From Belnapia rosea (GTDB taxonomy: Bacteria; Pseudomonadota; Alphaproteobacteria; Acetobacterales; Acetobacteraceae), in contig NZ_FMZX01000013.1 of assembly GCF_900101615.1 (NCBI RefSeq), forward strand, positions 71,468-135,467: a DNA stretch of 64,000 nt, given 5' to 3'. A program made the translations under genes and the position numbers. Below the pieces are notes generated by a model. The model did not search any database and was not told the DNA's origin. It worked only from the letters and a program-made list of their open reading frames with translations. Shown piece after piece: positions 16,680-25,771 of this stretch (position 1 is its first letter; every line of letters begins with the position of its first letter).

Positions 16680-18152
16680 CTAACCCAGGCGCTGCATCGG
16701 CACCCGCCCGGCGAGCCAGCTGCCGAGGCCTGCCATCGCCGCGGCGCCGAGGAAGGCGGAACGGAAGGCTTCCCCCAGGCCGGCGCGGAGGCCGGTCTGC
16801 TGCTCGGCCGAGAGCTCCGCCAGCAGGCCGGGCCCGCGGCGCACCAGCTGGGCGAAGAGGTTGGCCACCTCGGCATCCCCGGCTGCCAGGGTGCCGAAGA
16901 GCAGCGCCCCGAGCATCGCCGTCGCCGCCGCCGCGCCGAGGGTACGGGCGTATTGCACCGAGGCCGCGGCGGCGCCGAGCCTCGCCGGGCCTGCTGCCAC
17001 CTGCACCACGATCTGCACCACCGGGTAGGAGCAGCCAAAGCCGAGCGCGACGAGGCCGAACAGCGCCGCCATCTCCCAATCCGGAATTCGCCCGGCAAAG
17101 AGTGCGATCGCCGCCAGCGCCGCCGCCGCGATGGCGAGCCCCCAGCGGGCGAAGGGCATGGCGATGCCGGTGCGGGTCATCAGCGCCCCAGCGGTGAGCC
17201 CGCCGATGCCGCCACCAAGCGAGAGCGGCAGCATCAGCAGGCCCGAGCCGGCGGGCGTGGCGCCGCGCACGCTCTGGAGGAAGATCGGCAGGAAGGTCAG
17301 CAGGGCGACCAGCGCGCCATGGGCGCAGGCGGTCATCAGGTTGCTGCGCAGGATGGTCGGCTCAGCCAGCAGGGCGAGCGGCAGCAGCGGGTCCCGCACC
17401 CGCCGCTCCTGCCGCACCAGCAGGTGGAGGGCAAGCGCGGCGACCAGGGCGAGGCCGATCGCCATCGGCAGTGCCGAAAGCACCAGGCGTTGGGCATAGG
17501 AGAGCGCCAGCAGGGCCGGTCCGACGAATCCGGCGAAGAGCAGCAGCCCGGCCAGGTCGAAGCGGAAGCCGCCATGCCGGTGGCCCGGCACGGCCGGGAT
17601 GCGGAGCGCCAGCGGCAGAGCCAGCCCGATCCAGGGCAGCAGCACCCAGAACACCGCCCGCCAGCCGAACTCCTCGGTCAGCCAGCCGCCCGCCAGCGGG
17701 CCGAGGCAGGAGGCGGTGGTGAAGCAGGCGACGATCCAGGCCTGGAAGCGCCCCCGCTCCCGCGGCGGCACCGCCTCGCCGATCAGCGCCATGGCGAGGG
17801 TTGCCAGCCCGCCACCCGCGAGGCCCTGCACCAGTCGGCCGACGATCAGCACCTCGAATCGCGGGGCGGTGGCGGAGATGGCGGCGCCGCAGGCCGCGAG
17901 GCACAGCGCCGCCAGCAGCAGGTTGCGGCGGCCGAACGCATCGCCCAGCCGGCCAAAGACCGGCGCGGCGATGGTCGCGGCGACCAGATAGGCGACGACC
18001 ACCCAGGAAAGGCTCTCCACCTCGCCGAGCGAGCCGGCGATGGCCGGCAGGGCCGTCGCGGTGATGGTCTGGTCGATGGCGGAGAGGATGATGGCGGGTG
18101 CGACGCCGGGAAAGGTGCGGAAGAAGGCCGCGCGCATCTCCGGCGGCGTCAT
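16680..18152 (-). CDS. MFS transporter, DHA2 (14-helix drug:H+ antiporter) family
   Basis: A 490-residue multi-helix protein of the EmrB/QacA type. Visible motifs are SAIDQTITATALPAIAGSLG in helix 1, motif A GRLGDAFGRRNLL after helix 2, RLVQGLAGGGLATLAMALIG in helix 4, and motif C-like CLGPLAGGWLTEEFGWRAVF. It most likely exports hydrophobic compounds using the proton gradient. MTPPEMRAAFFRT at 18152 is taken as the start; the 28 further codons upstream are of low complexity. No membrane-fusion partner is encoded nearby. It is convergent with the AI-2E gene and 92 bases downstream of the accA stop codon. Confidence 0.9.
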   Translation of the reverse strand: MTPPEMRAAFFRTFPGVAPAIILSAIDQTITATALPAIAGSLGEVESLSWVVVAYLVAATIAAPVFGRLGDAFGRRNLLLAALCLAACGAAISATAPRFEVLIVGRLVQGLAGGGLATLAMALIGEAVPPRERGRFQAWIVACFTTASCLGPLAGGWLTEEFGWRAVFWVLLPWIGLALPLALRIPAVPGHRHGGFRFDLAGLLLFAGFVGPALLALSYAQRLVLSALPMAIGLALVAALALHLLVRQERRVRDPLLPLALLAEPTILRSNLMTACAHGALVALLTFLPIFLQSVRGATPAGSGLLMLPLSLGGGIGGLTAGALMTRTGIAMPFARWGLAIAAAALAAIALFAGRIPDWEMAALFGLVALGFGCSYPVVQIVVQVAAGPARLGAAAASVQYARTLGAAAATAMLGALLFGTLAAGDAEVANLFAQLVRRGPGLLAELSAEQQTGLRAGLGEAFRSAFLGAAAMAGLGSWLAGRVPMQRLG

Positions 18153-18244
18153 CGACGCGGCTTGTCCGTCAAGTCCGGCCCCTCCCCCTGGTCCTGTGCA
18201 GGATGGTGCCTGGTGCCCCTCCGCGCCATGGGGCAATCCCGCGG

Positions 18245-19201
18245 TCAGACCACGCTGTTGCGGCCCATCTCCAGGAATTTCTCCCGCCGCCGGGCGCAGA
18301 GCGTGGCTCCGTCCAGCGCCAGCAGGGGCTCGAGGCTGTCCCAGACCTTGTCGCCCACCGCGGCCAGGGTCGCTGCCGTGTCGCGATGCGCCCCGCCCAT
18401 GGGCTCCGGCACCACCGCATCGACGAGGTTGAGGCGGCGGAGATCCTCGGCCGTCAGCTTCAGCGCCTCAGCGGCGGTCGGCGCCTGGGCGGCGTCGCGC
18501 CAGAGGATGCTGGCACAGCCTTCCGGGCTGATGACGGAATAGACCGAGTGCTCCAGCATCAGGATGCGGTCGGCGGCGGCGAGCGCGATGGCGCCGCCCG
18601 AGCCGCCCTCCCCGATGATGGTGGCGACGAAGGGAACGGGCGCCTCGAGGCCGGCCTCGATCGAGCGGGCGATGGCCTCCGCCTGGCCGCGCGCCTCCGC
18701 CTCGATGCCGGGGAAGGCGCCGGCCGTATCGACGAAGGAGAGGATCGGCAGGCCGAAGCGCCCGGCCAGCTCGATGATCCGCCGCGCCTTGCGGTAGCCT
18801 TCGGGCCGCGCCATGCCGAAATTATGCAGCACCCGGCTCTCGGTATCGCTGCCCTTCTCGGTGCCGAGGACGGCGACGGCCCGGCCGCGGAAGCGCCCGA
18901 GCCCGCCAACCACCGCCGCATCATCGGCGAAGGCGCGGTCGCCGGCGAGCGGTGTCCATTCCTCGATCAGGGCGCGGATGTAGTCGAGGCATTTCGGCCG
19001 GTCCGGGTGGCGGGCCACCAGCGTCTTCTGCCAGGGGGAGAGCTTGGCATAGGTGGTCTTCAGCAGGGCCTGCGCCTTGTCGCGCATCCGCGCGACCTCC
19101 TCGGCGACGTCGATCCCGCCGGCATCGGAGGTCCGCCGCAGCTCCTCGATCTTGCCTTCGAGCTCGGCGATCGGTTTTTCGAAATCCAGGAAGTGGCGCA
19201 T
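18245..19201 (-). CDS. accA: Acetyl-CoA carboxylase carboxyltransferase subunit alpha
   Basis: A 318-residue cytoplasmic enzyme that, with AccD, moves the carboxyl group from biotin to acetyl-CoA to make malonyl-CoA for fatty acid synthesis. The start MRHFLDFEKPIAELEGKIEE is typical of the family, as are HPDRPKCLDYI, SFVDTAGAFPG, the oxyanion region IIGEGGSGGAIALAAAD and SVISPEGCASILWRD. Length matches AccA. In line with xerD upstream on the same strand (47-base gap), a neighbour relation common in alphaproteobacteria. Confidence 0.97.
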   Translation of the reverse strand: MRHFLDFEKPIAELEGKIEELRRTSDAGGIDVAEEVARMRDKAQALLKTTYAKLSPWQKTLVARHPDRPKCLDYIRALIEEWTPLAGDRAFADDAAVVGGLGRFRGRAVAVLGTEKGSDTESRVLHNFGMARPEGYRKARRIIELAGRFGLPILSFVDTAGAFPGIEAEARGQAEAIARSIEAGLEAPVPFVATIIGEGGSGGAIALAAADRILMLEHSVYSVISPEGCASILWRDAAQAPTAAEALKLTAEDLRRLNLVDAVVPEPMGGAHRDTAATLAAVGDKVWDSLEPLLALDGATLCARRREKFLEMGRNSVV

Positions 19202-19248
19202 GGCGCGGGGGGTTAGCGGAAAAGCGTGCGGCGCGAAAGCCGGAGCGG

Positions 19249-20157
19249 CTACTCGCCCTGCTCGGCCAGCGGATGGTGCTGTTCCACCAGCGCCCGCAGC
19301 CGCTCCTCCATCACCTTGGTGTAGATCTGGGTGGTGGCGATATCGGCATGGCCGAGCAGGATCTGCAGGCTGCGGAGGTCGGCGCCGCGGGCGAGCAGGT
19401 GGCTGGCGAAGGAGTGCCGCAGCACATGCGGCGAGACCCGCTCGGGCGCCAGCCCGGCCGCCACGGCGGCTTCCTTCAGCAGCAGGCCAAGCCCCTGGCG
19501 CGTCATGTGCCCGGCGGCGCCGCGCGAGGGGAAGAGCCAGCGCCGCCGCTTGTCCATGGGCGGCGTCTCCTCCTCCCCGGCACGGGCGGCCTGGGCGGCG
19601 GCCCGGGCGCCGGCCGAGATGGGCACCAGCCGCTCCCGCCCGCCCTTGCCGCGGAGCGCGATCATCGGCTGGTCCGGGCGGAGGGCGGAGGCCGGCAGCG
19701 TGACCAGCTCGGTCGCCCGCAATCCGGCACCGTAGAGCAGCTCGATCGCCGCCACGGCGAGCGGGCCACGGCCCTTGGGCAGGCCGGCGGCACCGGCAAG
19801 CAGGGCGATGACCTCCTCCTCCGCCAGCGGCTTCGGCAGGGGTGGCGTCGGGCGCGGACCTTCCAGCAGCTCGGTCGGGTCATCCGGCCGGATCCCCTCG
19901 CGGGCCAGGAAGCGGAAGAACTGCCGCAACGCCGAGAGGCGGCGCGCTGCGGTCCGCGGCTTCAGCCCGAGATCGGCCAGCGAGCGCAGGTAGTCGCCCA
20001 GCGGCTCGGGACCGACCATCTCAGGCGCCAGGCCGCGGCGGGCGCAGAAGGCTGCGAAATCCTCGAGATCGGTCGCATAGGCGGCCAGGGTGTTGCGGGC
20101 GGCACCGCGCTCGGCCGCCAGCATCTCGAGGAAGGCCTCGCGCAGGGCTCCAGCCAA
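19249..20157 (-). CDS. xerD: Tyrosine recombinase XerD
   Basis: A 302-residue site-specific recombinase. The N-terminal SAM-like core-binding domain (1-100) includes RNTLAAYATDLEDFAAFC. The catalytic domain carries Arg147 (GLRATEL), Lys171 (GKGGRERLVPI), His244-x-x-Arg247 (HVLRHSFASHLL), His270 (LLGHADIATTQIYT) and the nucleophile Tyr279. With XerC and FtsK it resolves chromosome dimers at dif. The location between accA and the aro genes, and the standard length, identify the housekeeping recombinase rather than a mobile-element integrase. It sits 7 bases downstream of the small membrane protein gene. Confidence 0.93.
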   Translation of the reverse strand: MAGALREAFLEMLAAERGAARNTLAAYATDLEDFAAFCARRGLAPEMVGPEPLGDYLRSLADLGLKPRTAARRLSALRQFFRFLAREGIRPDDPTELLEGPRPTPPLPKPLAEEEVIALLAGAAGLPKGRGPLAVAAIELLYGAGLRATELVTLPASALRPDQPMIALRGKGGRERLVPISAGARAAAQAARAGEEETPPMDKRRRWLFPSRGAAGHMTRQGLGLLLKEAAVAAGLAPERVSPHVLRHSFASHLLARGADLRSLQILLGHADIATTQIYTKVMEERLRALVEQHHPLAEQGE

Positions 20158-20164
20158 GCGAGTC

Positions 20165-20311
20165 TCAGCGGGTCTGGAAGCGGTCGTTCGGCAGGACCCG
20201 CTCCACCGCGGTCGGGGTGGCGGTGGGTGGGAAGGCGCCCAGCGCCAGCAGCCCCGCCGCCACCAAGGCGAGCAGGATCACGGCCAGCAGCAGGATGGGG
20301 CGGCGAAACAT
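20165..20311 (-). CDS. 48-residue membrane-anchored protein upstream of xerD
   Basis: A small gene with ATG at 20311 and TGA at 20165-20167. The product is MFRRPILLLAVILLALVAAG, then LLALGAFPPTATPTAVE and RVLPNDRFQTR. It has one N-terminal membrane helix (about 6-26) and a short periplasmic tail rich in Pro and Thr, ending in a conserved-looking LPNDRF. Comparable small proteins sit next to xerD and aroK in other alphaproteobacteria (recollection, not checked). It shares a 7-base gap with xerD and is divergent from aroKB with 89 bases between. Function unknown. Confidence 0.7.
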   Translation of the reverse strand: MFRRPILLLAVILLALVAAGLLALGAFPPTATPTAVERVLPNDRFQTR

Positions 20312-20400
20312 GGCAGGGTGAGCTCCTGGAGAAACGGCGGCCTCCGCAACGAAGCCGGCCCCATCGCATCGGGGCCGCGGTGTGCTAGCCTCTGCGCATC

Positions 20401-22143
20401 GTGTCGCGCAACTCCGCCAATGCCATTCTTCCGCCAGGGGCCTCCCCGGCCCCGGATACCGCCGCCTGGACCGGCCCGTCGGCGCGCGCCTCGCTGCCCG
20501 GGCGGCTCGTCAGCCGCAGCATCGTGCTGGTCGGGATGCCGGGGGCGGGCAAGACCTCCATCGGCCGCCGCTTGGCGCTGCGCCTCGGCCTGCCCTTCCT
20601 CGATGCGGATGCGGAGATCGAGGCGGCGGCCGGCCTGCCCATCACCGATATCTTCGCCCGCTACGGCGAGGCGCATTTCCGCGACGGCGAGCGGCGGGTG
20701 ATCGCCCGGCTGCTGGCCGGCCCACCCCTGGTGCTGGCGACCGGCGGCGGCGCCTTCGTCGATGCCCGTACCCGGGCCGCCATCCGCGCCTCCGGCGCCG
20801 TCTCCGTCTGGCTGCACTGCCGCATGGCCACCCTGCTGAAGCGGGTGGCGGGGCGGGAGCACCGGCCGATGTTCGTCAACGCCGATCCGGCCGAGGTGCT
20901 GGAGCGGCTGATGGTGGCGCGCCACCCCTTCTATGCCGAGGCCGATATCGTGATCGCCTGTTCCGACGAGAGCCCCGAAGTCACCACCCGCCGAGTGCAG
21001 CAGGCGCTGGAGGGCTGGCAGCCACCGGCCCGGCTGGCGGTCGCGCTCGGCGAACGCGGCTACGACATCCTGGTCGGCGACGGGCTGCTGGCCCGTGCCG
21101 GTGCCCTGCTCGCCCCCGTGCTGCCCGCCCGTCGCGTGGTGGTGGTGACGGATGAGGTCGTCGCGCCGCTCCATCTGCCGGCGCTGCGGGCAGGCCTGGC
21201 CGAGACCGGCACCGCGATCCTCGCCGAGATCGTCGTGCCGGCCGGCGAGGCGAGCAAGGACTTCACCGTGCTGCAGCGCGTGCTGGAGGAGATGCTGGCT
21301 GCCGGGGCCGACCGGCGCACCGCGGTGCTGGCGCTCGGCGGCGGGGTGGTGGGCGACCTGGCGGGCTTCGCCGCGGCGACGGCGCTGCGTGGCCTGCCCT
21401 TCGTGCAGCTGCCGACGACGCTGCTCGCCCAGGTCGACAGTTCGGTCGGCGGCAAGACGGGGGTGAACCTCGCGCTCGGCAAGAACCTGGTCGGCGCCTT
21501 CCACCAGCCGCGCCTCGTGCTGGCCGATACCGGCACGCTCGGTACCCTGCCGATTCGCGAGCTGCGGGCGGGCTATGCCGAGGTGGCGAAGCATGGCCTG
21601 CTCTCCGGCGAGGCGCTGTGGCGCTGGTGCGAGGCGAACGGCCCGGCGCTGGTGCAGGGCGACCGGGAGGCGCTGGTGACGGCGGTGCTCGAGAGCTGCC
21701 GGCTGAAATCCTCCGTCGTCGCCGGCGACGAGCGGGAGGAGAGCGCCGAGGGCGGCCGCGCCCTGCTCAATCTCGGCCATACCTTCGGCCATGCGCTGGA
21801 GGCCGAGTGCGGCTATGGCGGCCTGCTGCTGCATGGCGAGGCGGTGGGCGTCGGACTCGGCCTGGCGGCCAGCCTCTCGGCCCGGCTCGGCCATTGCAGC
21901 CAGGAGCTGCCGGGGCGGGTCATCGCCCATCTCCAGGCCTGCGGCATGCCGGCCCGAATCGGCGACCTGCCACGCCGCTTCTCGACGGCGGCCCTGCTCG
22001 GGCGGATGCGGAAGGACAAGAAGGCGCGGGAGGGCGCGCTGCGCTTCGTGCTGCTGCGCGGGCCAGGCGAGGCCTTCACCGCCGGGGATGTGCCGCCCGA
22101 GGCGGTGGAGCGGCTGCTGCTCGATGAGGGCTGCGACGTCTGA
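20401..22143 (+). CDS. aroKB: Fused shikimate kinase / 3-dehydroquinate synthase
   Basis: A 580-residue bifunctional enzyme of aromatic amino acid synthesis. Residues about 38-205 are shikimate kinase: Walker A GMPGAGKTSIGRRL (45-58), DADAEIE, FRDGERRVIARLL and TGGGAFVD. Residues about 212-575 are dehydroquinate synthase: GGGVVGDLAGFAA, PTTLLAQVDSSVGGKTGVN, EVAKHGLL, and LNLGHTFGHALEAE with its zinc-binding His. AroB makes dehydroquinate from DAHP and AroK phosphorylates shikimate, so the fusion joins two non-consecutive steps. The two genes are adjacent in most alphaproteobacteria, which explains the fusion. Start is GTG at 20401; the N-terminal 37 residues before the kinase are of low complexity. 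Confidence 0.95.
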   Translation: MSRNSANAILPPGASPAPDTAAWTGPSARASLPGRLVSRSIVLVGMPGAGKTSIGRRLALRLGLPFLDADAEIEAAAGLPITDIFARYGEAHFRDGERRVIARLLAGPPLVLATGGGAFVDARTRAAIRASGAVSVWLHCRMATLLKRVAGREHRPMFVNADPAEVLERLMVARHPFYAEADIVIACSDESPEVTTRRVQQALEGWQPPARLAVALGERGYDILVGDGLLARAGALLAPVLPARRVVVVTDEVVAPLHLPALRAGLAETGTAILAEIVVPAGEASKDFTVLQRVLEEMLAAGADRRTAVLALGGGVVGDLAGFAAATALRGLPFVQLPTTLLAQVDSSVGGKTGVNLALGKNLVGAFHQPRLVLADTGTLGTLPIRELRAGYAEVAKHGLLSGEALWRWCEANGPALVQGDREALVTAVLESCRLKSSVVAGDEREESAEGGRALLNLGHTFGHALEAECGYGGLLLHGEAVGVGLGLAASLSARLGHCSQELPGRVIAHLQACGMPARIGDLPRRFSTAALLGRMRKDKKAREGALRFVLLRGPGEAFTAGDVPPEAVERLLLDEGCDV

Positions 22144-22199
22144 GGCAGGTCGGATCGCAGCCGGCACAAGCCTGGAAGGGCCAGGACGGGGCGGATAGG

Positions 22200-22385
22200 G
22201 TGGCACTACCTCCGCCGCCCGGGATGCCCCTGTTGCCGAAACCCAGCCGCCCCGACTTCCTCGGCTTCCTGGCCCTTGTCGCCATCCTCGCCGTGATGCT
22301 GGGGGCCTACCTTGTCTTCCCCCATCTCCAGGCGGCGATGGGCTACCAGGATTGCATCGCCTCGGGCCGCGTCACCGGCTGCTGA
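22200..22385 (+). CDS. Small single-helix membrane protein
   Basis: A 61-residue product. After a proline-rich start (GTG 22200; an ATG at 22224 is equally possible, giving 53 residues from MPLLPKPSRPDFLGF) it has one membrane helix, LVAILAVMLGAYLVF, followed by HLQAAMGYQDCIASGRVTGC. The two cysteines near the end are distinctive. It follows aroKB by 56 bases on the same strand and ends 6 bases before the stop of the convergent glpK. I do not recognise it. Confidence 0.55.
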   Translation: MALPPPPGMPLLPKPSRPDFLGFLALVAILAVMLGAYLVFPHLQAAMGYQDCIASGRVTGC

Positions 22386-22391
22386 ATCCGC

Positions 22392-23888
22392 TCAGCCGGG
22401 ATCGGAGAGGGTGCGCTGCACCGCGCGGCGCCAGCCCGCATAGGCCGCATCCCGCGTCCCGTCCGGCATGGATGGGGTGAAGCGCCGGTCGAGCTGCCAG
22501 CGCGTCGCGAACTCCGCTGGCTCCGGGCAGAGCCCCGCCTGCAGCCCGGCGAGGTAGCCGGCGCCGAGCGCCGTCGTCTCGCGGATGATCGGCCGGTCGA
22601 CCGGCGCGCCGAGCACATCGGCCAGGAACTGCATCGTCCAGTCGGAGGCGACCATGCCGCCATCGACGCGCAGCACCGCCCCTCCCCCGCCGCCCATATC
22701 GGCCCGCATGGCCTCCACCAGATCCCGCGTCTGGTAGCCCACGCTCTCGAGTGCGGCGCGGGCGAAATCGGCGCGGCCGGAGGCGCGGGTCAGGCCATGG
22801 ATGGTGCCGCGTGCCTCGGCATCCCAATGCGGCACGCCAAGGCCGACGAAGGCGGGGACGAGGTAGAGCCGGTTCGCCGGGTCGGATCGCGCCGCGAGCT
22901 CGCCGCTCTCGGCCGCGTCGCGGATGATGCCGAGGCCGTCGCGCAGCCATTGCACCGCGGCGCCAGCGACGAAGATGGCGCCTTCCAGCGCATAGGTGCG
23001 GCGACCGCCGAGCTGGTAGGCGATGGTCGTCAGCAGCCGGTGGCTGGAGGCGACCGGCGTCTCGCCCGTGTTGAGCAGGGCGAAGCAGCCGGTGCCATAG
23101 GTGGATTTCACCATGCCCGGCTCGAAGCAGGCCTGCCCGACTGTCGCCGCCTGCTGGTCGCCAGCGATGCCGCGGACAGGGATCGGGGCGCCGAGCACGC
23201 CGGTCGTGCCGAATTCGGCGGCGCAGTCGCGCACCTCCGGCAGCATCGCCATGGGCACGCGGAACAGCGCGCACATCGCCGGGTCCCAGGCGCCGGCGCG
23301 GATGTCGAACAGCATCGTGCGCGCCGCGTTGGTCGCATCCGTCGCATGTACCCGGCCTTCGGTCATGCGCCAGAGCAGGAAGGCATCGACGGTGCCGAAG
23401 GCGAGCTCGCCGCGCTCCGCCGCATCACGCGCGCCGGGGACCGCATCCAGGATCCAGGCGATCTTGGTGGCGGAAAAATAGGGGTCGATCAGCAGGCCGG
23501 TGCTGGCGGCGACGGCGGATGCATGGCCCGCCTCGCGCAGCGCCGCGCAAGTGGCGGCCGTCCGGCGGTCCTGCCAGACGATGGCGCGGTGGATCGGGCG
23601 GCCCGTGCGCCGGTCCCAGACCAATGTCGTCTCCCGCTGGTTGGCGATGCCGATGCCGGCGATATCGCCCGCCGCCAGCCCGGCCTTGGCCAGCGCCTCC
23701 CGCATGACGGCGAGGGACGTGTCCCAGAGATCCTCCGCCTCATGCTCGACCCATCCGGAATTCGGGTAGGCTTGGGCGAACTCCTGCTGGGCGGAGGCGA
23801 CGGGCGCGAGGTCGGGCGTGCGGAAGATGATCGCCCGGGTCGAGGTGGTGCCCTGGTCGAGGGCGAGGATATGGCCTTCGGCGGGCAT
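22392..23888 (-). CDS. glpK: Glycerol kinase
   Basis: A 498-residue FGGY-family kinase that makes sn-glycerol 3-phosphate from glycerol and ATP. It begins [20 protein letters not shown] (phosphate loop), with [63 protein letters not shown] and the C-terminal ATP motif [16 protein letters not shown]. Length is that of bacterial GlpK (about 500). It is the last gene of the glp operon, so glycerol imported by the ABC system upstream is phosphorylated here and then oxidised by GlpD. Confidence 0.97.
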   Translation of the reverse strand: MPAEGHILALDQGTTSTRAIIFRTPDLAPVASAQQEFAQAYPNSGWVEHEAEDLWDTSLAVMREALAKAGLAAGDIAGIGIANQRETTLVWDRRTGRPIHRAIVWQDRRTAATCAALREAGHASAVAASTGLLIDPYFSATKIAWILDAVPGARDAAERGELAFGTVDAFLLWRMTEGRVHATDATNAARTMLFDIRAGAWDPAMCALFRVPMAMLPEVRDCAAEFGTTGVLGAPIPVRGIAGDQQAATVGQACFEPGMVKSTYGTGCFALLNTGETPVASSHRLLTTIAYQLGGRRTYALEGAIFVAGAAVQWLRDGLGIIRDAAESGELAARSDPANRLYLVPAFVGLGVPHWDAEARGTIHGLTRASGRADFARAALESVGYQTRDLVEAMRADMGGGGGAVLRVDGGMVASDWTMQFLADVLGAPVDRPIIRETTALGAGYLAGLQAGLCPEPAEFATRWQLDRRFTPSMPDGTRDAAYAGWRRAVQRTLSDPG

Positions 23889-23912
23889 GGGCGTGACCTC
23901 TGCTGCAAGGGT

Positions 23913-23934
23913 GGCGGGGGCTGCGGCCCCCGCC
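23913..23934 (-). promoter_or_regulatory. GC-rich hairpin between glpV and glpK
   Basis: GGCGGGGGC (23913-23921) and its exact complement GCCCCCGCC (23926-23934) frame a 4-base loop in the 54-base gap between glpV and glpK. In a polycistronic mRNA it could protect the upstream 3' end or reduce read-through, giving more binding protein than kinase. There is no T-tract. Confidence 0.4.
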
Positions 23935-23942
23935 GATGGTCG

Positions 23943-25718
23943 TCAGCCGCGGCGTGGCGGGTTGGCCGGCCAGCTCTGGATGAGCTTGTCGTAGTCGACC
24001 GTCTCACCCTGTGGCTTCTCGTTGGCCAGCTTGCGCTGCGGCGCGATGTTGCCGTCTTTCTGCGCCTGCTCGTACCAGTGGTCGGCGCTGGTGCGGGGAT
24101 TGAGGCGCGGGCCGCACTCGCCCTGGACATTGGCGCGCTGCAGGCGCTCCAGCACGCTGTCCTGTGCCGCCGCCAGCGAATCCATCGCCGCCTGCGGCGT
24201 CTTCGCCCCCGAGGAGGCATCGCCGATATTCTGCCACCAGAGCTGTGCGAGGCGCGGGTAGTCGGGGATGTTCACGCCCGTCGGCGTCCACTGCACCCGC
24301 GCCGGGGAGCGGTAGAATTCGATCAGCCCGCCGAGCTTCGGTGCCCGCTCGGTGAAGGACTGGTGCCAGATGTCGCTCTCGCGGATGAAGGTGAGGCCGA
24401 CATGGCTCTTCTTGAGGCTGGTCGACTTCGAGACGCAGAACTGGGCGTAGAGCCAGGCGGCGCGGCGGCGATCGACGGGGGTGGATTTCAGCAGGGTCCA
24501 GGAGCCGGCATCCTGGTAGCCGAGCTTCATCCCCTCCTTCCAATAGGCGCCCTTCGGCGAGGGCGCCATGCGCCAGCGCGGCGTGCCATCCGCATTCATC
24601 ACCGGCAGGCCGGGTTTCACCATGTCGGCGGTGAAGGCGGTGTACCAGAACATCTGCTGGGCGATGTTACCCTGCGCCGGCACCGGGCCGCTCTCGGAGA
24701 AGGTCATGCCGGCCGCCTCGGGCGGGGCGTATTTGCGCAGCCATTCGATATACTTGGTGATCGAGTACACCGCCGCCGGCCCGTTGGTGTCGCCGCCGCG
24801 CTCGATGGAGGAGCCGGTGGGACGGCAGCCCTCCATGCGGATGCCCCACTCGTCGACCGGCTTGCCGTTCGGGATGCCCCGGTCGCCATTCCCGGCCATG
24901 GAGAGCCAGGCATCGGTGAAGCGCCAGCCGAGCGAGGGGTCCTTCTTGCCGTAGTCCATGTGGCCATAGACCTTGACCCCGTCGATCTCCTTCACCGTGT
25001 TGGTGAAGAACTCGGCGATGTCCTCATAGGCGGACCAGTTCACCGGCACGCCGAGGTCGTAGCCGAACTGCTTCCGGAACGCCTCGCGGATGGCCGGGCG
25101 AGTGAACCAGTCGTAGCGGAACCAGTAGACATTGGCGAATTGCTGGTCGGGGAGCTGGTAGAGCTTGCCGTCCGGCCCGGTGCCGAAGCTGCGGCCGATG
25201 AAATCCTCGAGGTCGAGTGTCGGCAGGGTCTGGTCGCGGCCCTCGCCCGCCATCCAGTCGGTCAGCGGCACCGCCTGCTGGTAGCGGAAATGCGTGCCGA
25301 TCAGGTCGCTGTCATTCACCCAGGCGTCGTAGACATTGCGGCCGGACTGCATCTGGGTCTGCAGCTTCTCGACCACATCGCCTTCCTGCAGCAGGTCATG
25401 GCGCAGACGGATGCCGGTGATCTCGGAGAAGGCGCGGGCCAGCGTCCGGGCCTCGTACTCATGGGTGGTGATGGTCTCGGAGACGACGTTGATCTCCTGA
25501 CCGCGGAAGGGCTGCGCGGCGCGGGCGAACCACTCCATCTCCTGCATCTGCTGCTCTTGCGAGAGCGTCGAGGGCTGGAATTCCTCGGCGACCCAGCGCC
25601 GGGCGGCATCGACGCCCTGGGCGACGGACTGGCGGGGCGAGAGCAGGGCGGGCGCGGCGATGACGGCGGCACTGCCGAGCAGCAGCCGGCGACGGCCGAG
25701 GGGCGACATGGCGTTCAT
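23943..25718 (-). CDS. glpV: Glycerol ABC transporter substrate-binding protein
   Basis: A 591-residue extracellular solute-binding protein. The signal peptide follows GRRRLLLGSAAVIAAPALL and ends near QSVAQ. The mature part is longer than usual sugar-binding proteins (about 400), as known for GlpV of rhizobial glycerol transporters. Features include DAWVNDSDLIGTHFR, LYQLPDQQFANVYWFRYDWF and VYGHMDYGKKDPSLGWRFTD. It would deliver glycerol to GlpP-GlpQ. AGGA-containing sequence precedes the ATG at 25718; an internal ATG three codons later is also possible. It lies 53 bases after the small membrane gene glpU. Confidence 0.93.
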   Translation of the reverse strand: MNAMSPLGRRRLLLGSAAVIAAPALLSPRQSVAQGVDAARRWVAEEFQPSTLSQEQQMQEMEWFARAAQPFRGQEINVVSETITTHEYEARTLARAFSEITGIRLRHDLLQEGDVVEKLQTQMQSGRNVYDAWVNDSDLIGTHFRYQQAVPLTDWMAGEGRDQTLPTLDLEDFIGRSFGTGPDGKLYQLPDQQFANVYWFRYDWFTRPAIREAFRKQFGYDLGVPVNWSAYEDIAEFFTNTVKEIDGVKVYGHMDYGKKDPSLGWRFTDAWLSMAGNGDRGIPNGKPVDEWGIRMEGCRPTGSSIERGGDTNGPAAVYSITKYIEWLRKYAPPEAAGMTFSESGPVPAQGNIAQQMFWYTAFTADMVKPGLPVMNADGTPRWRMAPSPKGAYWKEGMKLGYQDAGSWTLLKSTPVDRRRAAWLYAQFCVSKSTSLKKSHVGLTFIRESDIWHQSFTERAPKLGGLIEFYRSPARVQWTPTGVNIPDYPRLAQLWWQNIGDASSGAKTPQAAMDSLAAAQDSVLERLQRANVQGECGPRLNPRTSADHWYEQAQKDGNIAPQRKLANEKPQGETVDYDKLIQSWPANPPRRG

Positions 25719-25771
25719 TGAGGTTTCCTCCCTTGGTCAGGCACGTCCGGCCCATGGCCGGCCGCGTTCGT

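Noticed and set aside
16192..17197. Overlapping long frames on both strands around the AI-2E/MFS junction
   Set aside because: They are Arg/Pro/Ala-rich shadows crossing the perfect hairpin and both stop codons.
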